A DNA stretch of 25,363 nucleotides from positions 1 to 25,363 of the forward strand of contig DEPD01000008.1 of assembly GCA_002358575.1 (NCBI GenBank), in the 5' to 3' direction. Within the stretch, counting starts at the first letter, position 1, and each line of letters starts with the position of its first letter. The position numbers and the translations under genes were made by a program. Below, one piece after another: positions 1 to 7,838 of this stretch. The stretch comes from Lachnospiraceae bacterium UBA3401 (lineage in GTDB: Bacteria; Bacillota; Clostridia; Lachnospirales; Lachnospiraceae). The notes beneath the pieces are model-generated. The model made no database searches. It was not told the origin of the DNA and saw nothing but the letters and a program-made list of their open reading frames with translations.

Positions 1-768
1 AAAAAGCTTGACCACTACACAGCAAACTATAGAAAAAAGCATGGTCTGCCGCCGTTGGCAAATACCTGTACATTGAAATCAGTAACAGATGTCAAGATGC
101 GTTTAATGTCAATTAAGGTATTTCAGTATCTGTTTGGGGATATAAGGGATACGTTGGAGGATACAATTAAAATAATCGAGCAGGCGGATAGACAAAATAC
201 AGAAAGAAGTTCTTCTGTCATTACACTGGAGTCGTTGAATGAAATGCTTGAGAAATTGCAGAAGCGTCTGGAACGATACATTGATATGAGGGCTGATGGT
301 GAGATTTCTGATGAACAGTATCGAAGTAAAAAGGAGAGTACAGAGGAGGAGATACAAAGTACTATAAGATTGATACAGCAGAAAAAGGTAGAAATATCCA
401 ATCAGGAAAGATACAAGCTGGATATCAATAAGATACGTGACCGTCTGGAGACATATGTTGATTTGAGTGGGTTTGGGGTATCGAATGAGATGATAGACTT
501 CTTTGTGGAACGCATTATTCATCGGTCAAATGAAGAGTATGTATGGGAGATGAATCTGTCAGGCTTACCCAATGTGCCAGATAAGTATAAAATCAGGGGG
601 TACTCAAAGGAGTATTCAGATTCACTGAAAGATGATATAAATTTTAATATAGTGAAAACTTTTGTAATATCCTTGGAGGAATGCAGGGAGTTCTGTCAAA
701 AGGTCGCGCATCGGGTATATAAGCCAGTCTACTGGCAGCAGATTACTGTAAAGATAGCCATTAAATAA
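1..768 (+). CDS. Large serine recombinase, C-terminal part (5' end outside window)
   Basis: The frame is open from base 1 to a TAA at 766-768, so this is the 3' part of a longer gene and not a small gene starting at the TTG at 55. The visible 255 residues hold a long charged coiled coil (roughly residues 75-140 of the visible part, rich in E, K, Q and R) and then a segment like SNEMIDFFVERIIH. This matches the coiled coil and end region of large serine recombinases of the transposon/phage integrase type. The catalytic resolvase domain would lie upstream and is not seen, so activity cannot be judged. A visible CxxC zinc ribbon is lacking; only a lone ANTC remains near the start of the visible part. 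It lies directly upstream of the STM401x accessory block. Family assignment is by recognition of the coiled-coil and C-terminal pattern. Confidence 0.75.
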   Translation, partial: KKLDHYTANYRKKHGLPPLANTCTLKSVTDVKMRLMSIKVFQYLFGDIRDTLEDTIKIIEQADRQNTERSSSVITLESLNEMLEKLQKRLERYIDMRADGEISDEQYRSKKESTEEEIQSTIRLIQQKKVEISNQERYKLDINKIRDRLETYVDLSGFGVSNEMIDFFVERIIHRSNEEYVWEMNLSGLPNVPDKYKIRGYSKEYSDSLKDDINFNIVKTFVISLEECREFCQKVAHRVYKPVYWQQITVKIAIK

Positions 769-1170
769 AATAGATTGTGGTGATATTAAGGTATTGATAT
801 AAAATACTTTTAATGTCACCGCTTTTATGCTAAAATAAATGTTAGTATTTCCATACAACCTAACGAAGCTGTGTCAAAGATGTTTGCATATGCTGACAGC
901 CTGAAAGATAGCGGCATACGCCAACAGCCGCCGACCAGGCAGCGAAACTGGCGAGGATGAATGAAAATTAAAAATAGTAGGAAGAAGATTGCTTATTTAT
1001 GGTGAATGTAGTATTATAGAACTATGTAAATAGCGTTAAATTTTATAGTCATTGAAATTTTTTCGCACAATGAGAATTAGAAAATTAAGGCTTTAGTATT
1101 TTGGATAAACTTTTTGTGCGGGTACAGAAAGATTTTGAGAAGCTATTATCAATCAAAAGGAGGGGGACTA
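769..1170. other. Intergenic region with a possible gene remnant
   Basis: About 400 bases without a convincing gene. One stretch, 862-960, is clearly less AT-rich than its surroundings and reads on the + strand as a coding-like peptide (it contains MFAYADSLKDSGIRQQPP and stops at TGA 958-960). It has no good ribosome binding site and may be the tail of a decayed mobile-element gene. The rest is AT-rich. A weak -35-like TTGAAA at 1052-1057 has no clean -10 at the right distance. The promoter of the downstream block is probably here but cannot be placed with confidence. Confidence 0.4.
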
Positions 1171-2052
1171 TTGCGCTTTGAATTATTAGAAGAGGATCAC
1201 ATTAACGTTAAAAAAAACACGTATTTTTATGATTTTGATGATGGCAGAGCCGAAGGCATGATTCAGAAGATTATGGAAACAAGACAATTTCCCAGCTTGG
1301 ATGAGTTAGTTATTGGTTATTGGGGATATTCATGGGAGGACGGCTGTCAGCCAATTATTGATGATATTGTGGCAAATGCAGATAAGTTTTCGCATATTCA
1401 GAAATTGTTTATTGGAAATATGGATTATGAGTCCTGTGAAGTATCATGGATTACTCAGGGAGATTACAGTAAGATTTGGGCTGCAATGCCGCAGTTAAAA
1501 GAATTGACTATCAAGGGCAGTATGGATTTAGTTTTGGGAGATAATATCTGTCATGAGGAGCTCGAAGCACTGACAATTATCTGTGGAGGATTGCCGAAAT
1601 ATGTTATAGAGTCTATTCAGAAGGCAAAATTTCCAAAGTTAAAAAAATTGCTTCTCTTTATTGGCATTGAAGATTATGGTTTTGATGGGGATGCAGATAC
1701 CATTAAGGAACTTTTGGAGAAGGCGAATTTTCCAGAGCTGACGTATCTTGGTATTACAGACAGTGAGATACAAGATGAGCTGACAGAGGTTGTTTTAAAC
1801 AGCAAATTTATGGGACAGATCAGCACGTTGGATTTGTCAAATGGTACAATATCAGACAAAGGTGGAGCGCTGATTTTAGAAAAAATCTCTGACTATCCGA
1901 ACATCGAAAAGCTGGATTTACATCATAACTATTTTTCTGATGAAATGGTCAAGAAATTAGAGGCACTTTCCGTTGAAGTGGATGTCTCTGAGCAAGAAGA
2001 AGCTGATGAGGATGGTGATGAAGTTTACACGTATCCCGTTCTGACAGAATGA
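1171..2052 (+). CDS. STM4015-family leucine-rich-repeat protein
   Basis: A 293-residue protein with leucine-rich repeats of the form L..L.L....I.D.G: examples are LEKANFPELTYLGITDSEI, ISTLDLSNGTISDKGG and IEKLDLHHNYFSDE. The N-terminal third includes a FPSLDELVIGYWGYSWEDG segment. Gene order identifies it as the STM4015-family member of a set first named in Salmonella; the biochemical role is unknown, and LRRs usually bind protein or peptide partners. The chosen start is TTG at 1171, six bases after a strong GGAGGG (1159-1164). An upstream in-frame TTG at 1114 lacks such a site. The C-terminus is acidic (SEQEEADEDGDE). The stop overlaps the next start as ATGA, showing translational coupling. 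No signal peptide is seen, so it is probably cytoplasmic. Confidence 0.8.
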   Translation: MRFELLEEDHINVKKNTYFYDFDDGRAEGMIQKIMETRQFPSLDELVIGYWGYSWEDGCQPIIDDIVANADKFSHIQKLFIGNMDYESCEVSWITQGDYSKIWAAMPQLKELTIKGSMDLVLGDNICHEELEALTIICGGLPKYVIESIQKAKFPKLKKLLLFIGIEDYGFDGDADTIKELLEKANFPELTYLGITDSEIQDELTEVVLNSKFMGQISTLDLSNGTISDKGGALILEKISDYPNIEKLDLHHNYFSDEMVKKLEALSVEVDVSEQEEADEDGDEVYTYPVLTE

Positions 2053-3098
2053 GACAGAATGTGATATTGGGCAGTCTTGATACGAAAAGAACGATTTATT
2101 TAAAAAAAGCAGCAGAACAGGAAGGACTGCCTATAACATTTGTGGAGTGGAAAAGATGGACAGAACATCATTTTTTGCCTGACGCGGAAGCACTTTTGAT
2201 AAAAATTGACCCGCCGCTGTGGTTTAGTTGCTCTCTTGAGGAGTTAAACAGGCTGATAGATGGGTATGTACAAGAACTTAAAAAATTGCAACAATTGGCT
2301 CAGACTCGAAAGATTACTTTTTTCAATGAACCATCTGTAATAATTGAACTGCTAGATAAGAGGGCGTGCAAGTCTAGGTTACAACAGGCGGGAGTGCGCA
2401 TGACAGAAGCGTTGCAGATGCCAGTTTGTCCAAACAGTGAAAAGTACACCGTGGAGTTGCTTTTTGAGGAGATGTGCAGACAGCAAGTTCATCAAGTGTT
2501 TATTAAACCAATAAAAGGTTCTGGTGCAGCAGGGGTATCCGCGCTGCGTTGGCAGTCGCGGACAGGGCAGATGGTACTTTATACTTGTGCTTTGTTACAG
2601 GCAGATTCCACGCTAGTGAATACGAAACGTCTGCGACGTTTTACCAGTAAAGAGGAAATTATCCCCTTGTTGCGCCATATTTTGGAGCTGGACTGCATTG
2701 TGGAGCGGTGGTATGCCAAGTCTGAATATCAAGGATACTCTTATGACTTGCGAGCTGTAATGCAGGAAGGGCAATTAGATTTTCTGCTGGCAAGGCTTTC
2801 AAAAGGTCCTATTACCAACCTTCATTTAAACAATCATCCTGTAGAGATTGCCATGTTGGGATTGCCTCAGAATACGCTTGAAGAAATAGAACAGATATGT
2901 AGGGAGAGTATGGCACTCTATCCTAGTCTTCGGAGCGCAGGTATTGATATTTTATTAGAAAAAGGAAGTATGCGACCAAGAATTATTGAGATGAATGGGC
3001 AAGGCGATTTAATTTATCAGGATATTTATCAGGAAAATAAAATTTATCGCCATCAAGCACAGATAATGAAGAAATGGTTGAAAGAATTGAGGGGATAA
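2049..3098 (+). CDS. STM4014-family ATP-grasp-like protein
   Basis: A 349-residue protein whose layout resembles ATP-grasp ligases. An N-terminal segment precedes a nucleotide-binding motif FIKPIKGSGAAGVSALRW (about residues 150-168), where Lys and the Gly-rich loop would hold ATP phosphates. Further on are YSYDLRAVMQEGQ and, near the C-terminus, IIEMNGQGDL, which supplies the Glu and Asn expected to bind Mg2+. ATP-grasp enzymes join a carboxylate to an amine or thiol through an acyl phosphate; the substrate here is unknown. It starts at the ATGA overlap with the LRR gene and ends two bases before the next start, so the genes are one operon. The assignment to STM4014 rests on motifs plus position in the five-gene set. 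Confidence 0.8.
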   Translation: MRQNVILGSLDTKRTIYLKKAAEQEGLPITFVEWKRWTEHHFLPDAEALLIKIDPPLWFSCSLEELNRLIDGYVQELKKLQQLAQTRKITFFNEPSVIIELLDKRACKSRLQQAGVRMTEALQMPVCPNSEKYTVELLFEEMCRQQVHQVFIKPIKGSGAAGVSALRWQSRTGQMVLYTCALLQADSTLVNTKRLRRFTSKEEIIPLLRHILELDCIVERWYAKSEYQGYSYDLRAVMQEGQLDFLLARLSKGPITNLHLNNHPVEIAMLGLPQNTLEEIEQICRESMALYPSLRSAGIDILLEKGSMRPRIIEMNGQGDLIYQDIYQENKIYRHQAQIMKKWLKELRG

Positions 3099-3100
3099 GA

Positions 3101-3982
3101 ATGAGTGAAGATACAGCCGGCTCAACGGCACAGGAAGTTCCATATCGTCTGTTTGCATCCGCCAGAAAAGAGCGAAAGCCTTCGGTGGATATGATACAGG
3201 TGGTGGGAACTTCCGATATTTTGTTTGTGTGTTTGGACACGCTGCGCTATGATGTGGCAGTGCAGGAGGAGGCTTCTGGTGGAACGCCTGTGCTAAATCA
3301 ATATGGATTATGGCAAAAGCGACAGGCGCCAGGAAATTTTACTTATCCTTCGCACCATGCTATGTTTGCTGGATTTCTGCCCTGTCCGTTTGAGGCAAAA
3401 AATGTGACAGACAGAGAGCTGTTGTTTTTTCCAAAAGCGATTGGGCTTGGCAACAAAACACCGGAGGGAGCCTATAGCTTTTCTGGAAGTACAATTATGG
3501 AGGGGCTTGAAAAGGATGGGTATGAAACATGGTGTGTAGGTGGCGTAGCATTCTTTGACAAGCGTTCGGATTTAGGAAAAGTGTTTCCCTCTTATTTTCA
3601 GAAGAGTTATTGGAATCCGTCTTTTGGGTGTCCAGTGAAAAACAGCACAAAAAATCAGGTAGATTTTATACTGAAAAAAGTTGCAGAGGCAGAGCCAGAA
3701 CAGCATATTTTTCTGTATTTAAATGTAGATGCAATTCATTATCCAAATTATTTTTATCTTGAGGGTGCTTCTGGCGATAGTATTCAGAGTCATGCGGCGG
3801 CGCTTCGATATGTGGATGGGGAGTTGGGCAGATTATTTACAGAATGGAAAAAGCTGCGGGGGAGTACATTTGTAATTTGCTGTTCCGATCATGGAACTTG
3901 CTATGGGGAGGATGGCTGTCAGTTTCATGGAGTTAATCATCCAGTTGTGAATACGATTCCATATAAGCATTTTTTTATTTGA
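3101..3982 (+). CDS. STM4013-family hydrolase, alkaline phosphatase fold
   Basis: A 293-residue protein of the alkaline phosphatase/sulfatase superfamily. Metal- and phosphate-binding motifs are visible in order: LDTLRYD (first metal Asp), FTYPSHHAMFAGFLP (Ser/Thr nucleophile region), CCSDHGTCYGEDG (Asp-His metal pair) and GVNHP (metal His). This predicts a metal-dependent phospho- or sulfo-ester hydrolase; the substrate is unknown. The start ATG 3101 follows GAGGGG (3089-3094). An internal ATG at 3191, before IQVVGTSDILFVCLDTLRYD, would give a shorter protein beginning nearer the conserved core, and the extra 30 residues look unstructured. After the TGA (3980-3982) the same frame stays open for 38 codons to a TAA just before the next gene. 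No signal peptide is visible. Confidence 0.82.
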   Translation: MSEDTAGSTAQEVPYRLFASARKERKPSVDMIQVVGTSDILFVCLDTLRYDVAVQEEASGGTPVLNQYGLWQKRQAPGNFTYPSHHAMFAGFLPCPFEAKNVTDRELLFFPKAIGLGNKTPEGAYSFSGSTIMEGLEKDGYETWCVGGVAFFDKRSDLGKVFPSYFQKSYWNPSFGCPVKNSTKNQVDFILKKVAEAEPEQHIFLYLNVDAIHYPNYFYLEGASGDSIQSHAAALRYVDGELGRLFTEWKKLRGSTFVICCSDHGTCYGEDGCQFHGVNHPVVNTIPYKHFFI

Positions 3983-4102
3983 GTGCATGGTGCGGGTGTG
4001 AAAAGTAACTGCATTTTAGCATTTTGTGTGCAAAATTTGTCATCTATGCCATCATTGCATAAAGTTGTGTCAAAAACGTTTTGTGAAAGAAGAGTGTAAA
4101 AA

Positions 4103-5449
4103 ATGAATCCCTATATTCAATATATGTACAGTTATCCGCACAAGACTGCATACCGCTCGCTGACGGGTGTTCGTTTTTGTGATTATGCTTCTGCGTTGGC
4201 AGGAAAAGGGCATGGTTTATACCTTCATATTCCTTTTTGCCAGTCAAAGTGTGGCTATTGCAATTTATTTTCTGTGACTGGTATGGGACAGGACGAAGTT
4301 GACAGATATCTTGATACAATTGAGAGTCAGAGTGAACAGTATCAAGCGGTTCTGGAATCCGTTCATGCGGAGTTTTCTGAATTGGTAATTGGTGGTGGAA
4401 CGCCACTATTTTTGACAGAGAAACAACTCGAACGAATATTTGATATACTGGAGCGGCATTTTCGTTTTTCACAGAAGCGAGAATTGGTTGTGGAGACGGC
4501 GCCCAATCAGACGACATCAGAAAAGCTTGCAATCTTAAAGCAGGTTGGGGTATCACGCGTCAGTATGGGGATCCAGAGTTTTTCTGACAAGGAACTTTCC
4601 ACACTAGAAAGGCAGCACACGGCACAGAAGGCAAGGAAGGCACTAGAATTGATAAAAACTTGTGATTTTCCTTGTGTTAATGTAGATTTTATTTATGGGA
4701 TTCCAGGACAGAACGAGACAAGCCTGCTGGATTCGTTAAAAGAAGCCCTGCGGTTTGAGCCGGAGGAAATTTTTTTGTATCCATTATATGTGAAGCATGG
4801 AGTGCGCATGGAGCGCGAAGGCGTGGTTTTGGAGCCGGAAGCTGCTTTTGCACAATACCAAGCGGCGCGTGCTTTTCTTTGTGCAGAAGGGTATCGGCAG
4901 GACTCTATGCGACGGTTTGTGCGTCAGAAAAACGCGCGTGTTTTCTCGGAGTGTGGTTTTGGAACATCTATCGGATTGGGATGCGGCGGTAGAAGTTATC
5001 TTGGAAACCTTCATTTTTGTAGTCCTTATGCGATTACTAGAAGTGCGTGCATTGCTCGCCTGAGAGACTATGTGGGCACAAAAGATTTTATGGAAATTAC
5101 ACATGGAATTTTGCTCTCTGAGGAGGAGCAAAAGAGGCGATATTTAATACGGCATTTACTGATTCGTCCCGGATTGGATAAAAATCGATATCAAAAATTA
5201 TATGGAAAAGATGTGTTGGAAGAGTTTCCAGTGTTGCGCGAGTGGATGGAACAGGGATTTGTAGAACTACAGAGAGCAAAAAAACAGGGGGATTTTGGGG
5301 AGCAGATGTACTTTACTTTGACCGATGCAGGACTGGAGCTTTCTGATTACCTCGGACCAAAGCTGATTTCCGCAGAAGTAAATAGAGCAATGTGTGAATG
5401 GGAGGCCATACATGAACAAACACATGATTCTGTATCGAGGAAGTCTTAA
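4103..5449 (+). CDS. STM4012-family radical SAM protein (HemN/HemW-like)
   Basis: A 448-residue radical SAM enzyme. The [4Fe-4S] motif is FCQSKCGYCN, with cysteines at 46, 50 and 53, preceded by LYLHIPF as in the coproporphyrinogen dehydrogenase-like (HemN/HemW) group. VIGGGTPLFL matches the SAM-binding GGGTP motif, and ETAPNQTT, RVSMGIQSF and NVDFIYGIPGQ are also HemN-like. The C-terminal domain (about 330-440) resembles the HemN helical C-terminal region. HemN-like proteins do oxidative decarboxylation, methyl transfer or heme handling, but true porphyrin substrate is not implied. ATG 4103 has a modest upstream GAAAGAAGAG. It overlaps the next gene by 38 bases. Gene order marks it as STM4012-like. 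Confidence 0.85.
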   Translation: MNPYIQYMYSYPHKTAYRSLTGVRFCDYASALAGKGHGLYLHIPFCQSKCGYCNLFSVTGMGQDEVDRYLDTIESQSEQYQAVLESVHAEFSELVIGGGTPLFLTEKQLERIFDILERHFRFSQKRELVVETAPNQTTSEKLAILKQVGVSRVSMGIQSFSDKELSTLERQHTAQKARKALELIKTCDFPCVNVDFIYGIPGQNETSLLDSLKEALRFEPEEIFLYPLYVKHGVRMEREGVVLEPEAAFAQYQAARAFLCAEGYRQDSMRRFVRQKNARVFSECGFGTSIGLGCGGRSYLGNLHFCSPYAITRSACIARLRDYVGTKDFMEITHGILLSEEEQKRRYLIRHLLIRPGLDKNRYQKLYGKDVLEEFPVLREWMEQGFVELQRAKKQGDFGEQMYFTLTDAGLELSDYLGPKLISAEVNRAMCEWEAIHEQTHDSVSRKS

Positions 5450-6908
5450 AAGTTGCAATTATCGGTGTTCTTATTGTCCGTTTTCAAAGCATTCTATGCC
5501 AGAGCGTGCGCTTGAGAAGGACAGAATACAGTGGTTTTCCTTTGTTGAAAGTGTACAAAAAAAGGCAAAGACACTGCATATTGGTGCGCTGATGGTAGTA
5601 CCTTATGGTGAGGCAATGATTCATTCTTGGTATTGGGAAGGACTGGCGTATCTTAGTGCACAGGCAGAATTAGAAGCAGTGGGAATACAGACGAATTTAA
5701 GCTTTTCTATATCTGATTTTTTGGATTGCTTTGAAAGTTTAGGTGGTGTGCTAGAGAAATTAAGACTTTGGGCGACATTTCACCCAGAAATGACATCCGT
5801 GTCAGAATTTTCTGCAAAGTGCAAATACCTTGCGGAACAAGGTATTCAGATTTGTGCGGGAAGTGTTGGTGTGCCGGAGAATCTAAATCTGCTGCGGGCG
5901 TTAAAACAGGAGTTGCAGTCATCAGATGAGAATGGACAAGGCATTTATCTCTGGGTGAACAAGATGGATGGTTTAGGACGTTCCTATACACAGAAGGAAC
6001 GAGCGGCTTTTGTGGAGATTGACCCTTATTTTGAGCGGGAATTAGTGTCTGTTTCTGCGAATGCAGCACTTTGCCAAGGGCGTTTGTTTGTGGAGGCCAA
6101 CGGAAAAATGCGCACCTGTAATATTAGCGCGACTTTAAACACTGGGAAGTGTTTGGAAGCGCTGGAAGCGTTTCCGAATCCAGAGTGCAGCCGAAAGCAG
6201 TGTTCCTGTTATCTTGCATATGGAGGGCGGGAAGATTTTATGAATCAAATTCTATTTGGTCCTTATCCGCTGTTTCGGGTTCCGCGCCGCCCCAAAGCAG
6301 TTTTTCTGGACATTGAGGGAACGCTGCTGCCAAATAAAGAAACTACAAATGTTCCAGCAGGTATTATGGCGGGATTGGAGGCGCTTGCAAGAGAGAAAAT
6401 ACCATTGTTTTTTGCTACGACACTACCTTATAAAAAAGCGATGGAGCGCTGCAGTAAGATTCGTCATTTGTTTGTGGGTGGTGTTTTTGCAGGAGGCGCG
6501 CATGTAGTATTCCATCAAAAACAAGAATATATTTGCGTGTTGAAGGCGGCATGGCTTACAGAGATTTTTTCTTTACAGCGAAAGTTTGGATTTCGGGTAT
6601 TGGTTTATCGGGAGCATGACAAACTATATAAAGTCACATTGCTGCGCCCGCTTCACAGATTTTGGGATGCACAGGAGGTTGAAAAATTAATGCATTGCAT
6701 TTCTTTTGGTGACGAGGGCATACGATATTTTATAGAGGAGAATTGTTTGCAGATTGTCTCTGATGCCGCAGACAAAGCCAGCGGGGCAAAGATGTTGTGT
6801 GGTTGGTTAGGAGTTCCTTTGAATGAGACAGTCTCAGCAGGTGATTCCGAGGAAGATAAGAAAATGGTGAATTGTTGTACAAAACAAAGTTTTCCAAAAT
6901 ACGGTTGA
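5412..6908 (+). CDS. STM4011-family radical SAM protein fused to a C-terminally short HAD domain
   Basis: A 498-residue two-domain protein. Residues 1-285 form an STM4011-like radical SAM domain with SCNYRCSYCPF (Cys 15, 19, 22) and a cysteine-rich tail (CSRKQCSCYL) that could hold an auxiliary cluster. From about 295 a HAD hydrolase domain follows: AVFLDIEGTLLP gives the nucleophile Asp300, but the usual +2 Asp is Glu302. AGDSEEDKKMV (about 476) is motif IV. The protein ends about 12 residues later, where Cof-type HADs normally continue for some 40 residues, so the domain looks truncated. ATG 5412 follows GGGAGG at 5400-5405. The TGA at 6906-6908 is inside the -35 box of the yceD promoter, which suggests a junction between accessory and core DNA. 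Confidence 0.82.
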   Translation: MNKHMILYRGSLKSCNYRCSYCPFSKHSMPERALEKDRIQWFSFVESVQKKAKTLHIGALMVVPYGEAMIHSWYWEGLAYLSAQAELEAVGIQTNLSFSISDFLDCFESLGGVLEKLRLWATFHPEMTSVSEFSAKCKYLAEQGIQICAGSVGVPENLNLLRALKQELQSSDENGQGIYLWVNKMDGLGRSYTQKERAAFVEIDPYFERELVSVSANAALCQGRLFVEANGKMRTCNISATLNTGKCLEALEAFPNPECSRKQCSCYLAYGGREDFMNQILFGPYPLFRVPRRPKAVFLDIEGTLLPNKETTNVPAGIMAGLEALAREKIPLFFATTLPYKKAMERCSKIRHLFVGGVFAGGAHVVFHQKQEYICVLKAAWLTEIFSLQRKFGFRVLVYREHDKLYKVTLLRPLHRFWDAQEVEKLMHCISFGDEGIRYFIEENCLQIVSDAADKASGAKMLCGWLGVPLNETVSAGDSEEDKKMVNCCTKQSFPKYG

Positions 6909-6933
6909 CAAATCTAGAATGGTTCTGTATAAT
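6905..6933 (+). promoter_or_regulatory. Consensus sigma-A promoter of yceD-rpmF
   Basis: A perfect TTGACA (6905-6910), a 17-base spacer and a perfect TATAAT (6928-6933). Transcription should begin near 6940 with a short leader, then AGGAG at 6950-6954 six bases before the yceD ATG. The -35 box contains the stop codon of the upstream gene. Confidence 0.92.
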
Positions 6934-6960
6934 AAATGAATGTGTGGATAGGAGTCTGCT

Positions 6961-7488
6961 ATGTTAGTGAATTTGACAGATGTATTTACAAATGAAGGAC
7001 AAGTGCAAGAGTTGACTGTTTCGTATGAGGCAGATATGTTTTCTAGTCTGTCAGGAACATTTCCCATTCGGGAAAAAAGTCCTATTGTACTGAAGCTTTC
7101 TAATATAGGACAATCAAAAGCATTGATTCAGGGAACCGCAAAATTGGTGTTTGTACTTCCCTGTGATAGATGTTTGAGAGATGTTGATTATACATTTGAT
7201 TTATCCTTTGACAGCGTTGTTGTATCACCGGATTATATAGGTGATGATTTAGAAGATGAGGATTCATTGGAGCTTATGGAAGGATATCACTTAAATGTGG
7301 ATGAACTAATCAATAATGAATTGTTATTGAACTGGCCGATGAAGATTTTATGCAAAGAGGATTGCAAAGGAATTTGCAAGGTTTGTGGCAAAAATCTGAA
7401 TGATGGTGCGTGCGGATGTGATGATTTTGTGCCGGACCCCAGAATGGCAGCGATCAAGGATTTGTTTAATGCGAATAAGGAGGTGTAA
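6961..7488 (+). CDS. yceD: YceD/DUF177 family protein
   Basis: A 175-residue DUF177 (YceD) protein. It shows the family's cysteine pairs CDRC (about residue 60) and a C-terminal metal-binding-like cluster CKEDCKGICKVCGKNLNDGACGCDD, followed by DPRMAAIKDLF. The family is widely found immediately before rpmF and has been linked to 23S rRNA maturation or ribosome assembly in some bacteria and plants; that link is from family knowledge and not visible here. The ATG has AGGAG six bases upstream. The rpmF gene starts two bases after the stop, so both are translated from one message from the consensus promoter at 6905. Confidence 0.9.
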   Translation: MLVNLTDVFTNEGQVQELTVSYEADMFSSLSGTFPIREKSPIVLKLSNIGQSKALIQGTAKLVFVLPCDRCLRDVDYTFDLSFDSVVVSPDYIGDDLEDEDSLELMEGYHLNVDELINNELLLNWPMKILCKEDCKGICKVCGKNLNDGACGCDDFVPDPRMAAIKDLFNANKEV

Positions 7489-7490
7489 CG

Positions 7491-7670
7491 ATGTCTATAT
7501 GTCCAAAAAATAAATCTTCAAAAGCAAGAAGAGATAAGAGAAGAGCAAACTGGAAAATGAGCGCACCTACATTGGTGAAGTGCAGCAAGTGTGGCGCTTT
7601 AATGATGCCTCACAGAGTATGCAAGGCTTGCGGCTCTTATAATAAGAAAGAGATTATTGCAGTAGATTAA
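7491..7670 (+). CDS. rpmF: 50S ribosomal protein L32
   Basis: A 59-residue basic protein beginning MSICPKNKSSKARRDKRRAN and carrying a zinc ribbon: CSKC and CKAC, separated by GALMMPHRV. Length and sequence pattern are those of bacterial L32 in its zinc-binding (C+) form, a structural component of the large ribosomal subunit. A very strong AAGGAGGTG lies just before the ATG, overlapping the end of yceD. The transcript ends at the perfect hairpin at 7695-7737. Confidence 0.97.
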   Translation: MSICPKNKSSKARRDKRRANWKMSAPTLVKCSKCGALMMPHRVCKACGSYNKKEIIAVD

Positions 7671-7694
7671 TGCAATTGTTTTCATTTTAAATAG

Positions 7695-7745
7695 CAAGGT
7701 GTAAAATCTTATGAAACAGCTAAGATTTTACACCTTGTTGTTTTA
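7695..7745 (+). terminator. Terminator after rpmF
   Basis: A perfect 16-base inverted repeat: CAAGGTGTAAAATCTT (7695-7710) pairs with AAGATTTTACACCTTG (7722-7737), with an 11-base loop, followed by TTGTTTT. It separates yceD-rpmF from plsX. Confidence 0.85.
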
Positions 7746-7784
7746 TGTGCATAAACTTCAGAAGAAATCCGATTTTGTTTTTCC

Positions 7785-7813
7785 TTGATTTTTGATGGTA
7801 GGTTTAGTATATT
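7785..7813 (+). promoter_or_regulatory. Probable sigma-A promoter of plsX
   Basis: TTGATT (7785-7790), a 17-base spacer and TATATT (7808-7813). It lies between the rpmF terminator and plsX, giving a transcription start near 7820 and a very short leader. No obvious FapR-like operator was recognised. Confidence 0.55.
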
Positions 7814-7838
7814 TATATACATATGGAGGATTATGGTA

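Noticed and set aside
109..522. A 137-codon reading frame on the - strand
   Set aside because: It lies opposite the recombinase coding region and is made of low-complexity hydrophobic residues, as expected for an antisense shadow of a coiled coil.
3980..3982. Selenocysteine codon in STM4013
   Set aside because: No SECIS-like hairpin was recognised directly after the TGA, and the frame before it already ends where a phosphatase-fold domain is complete.
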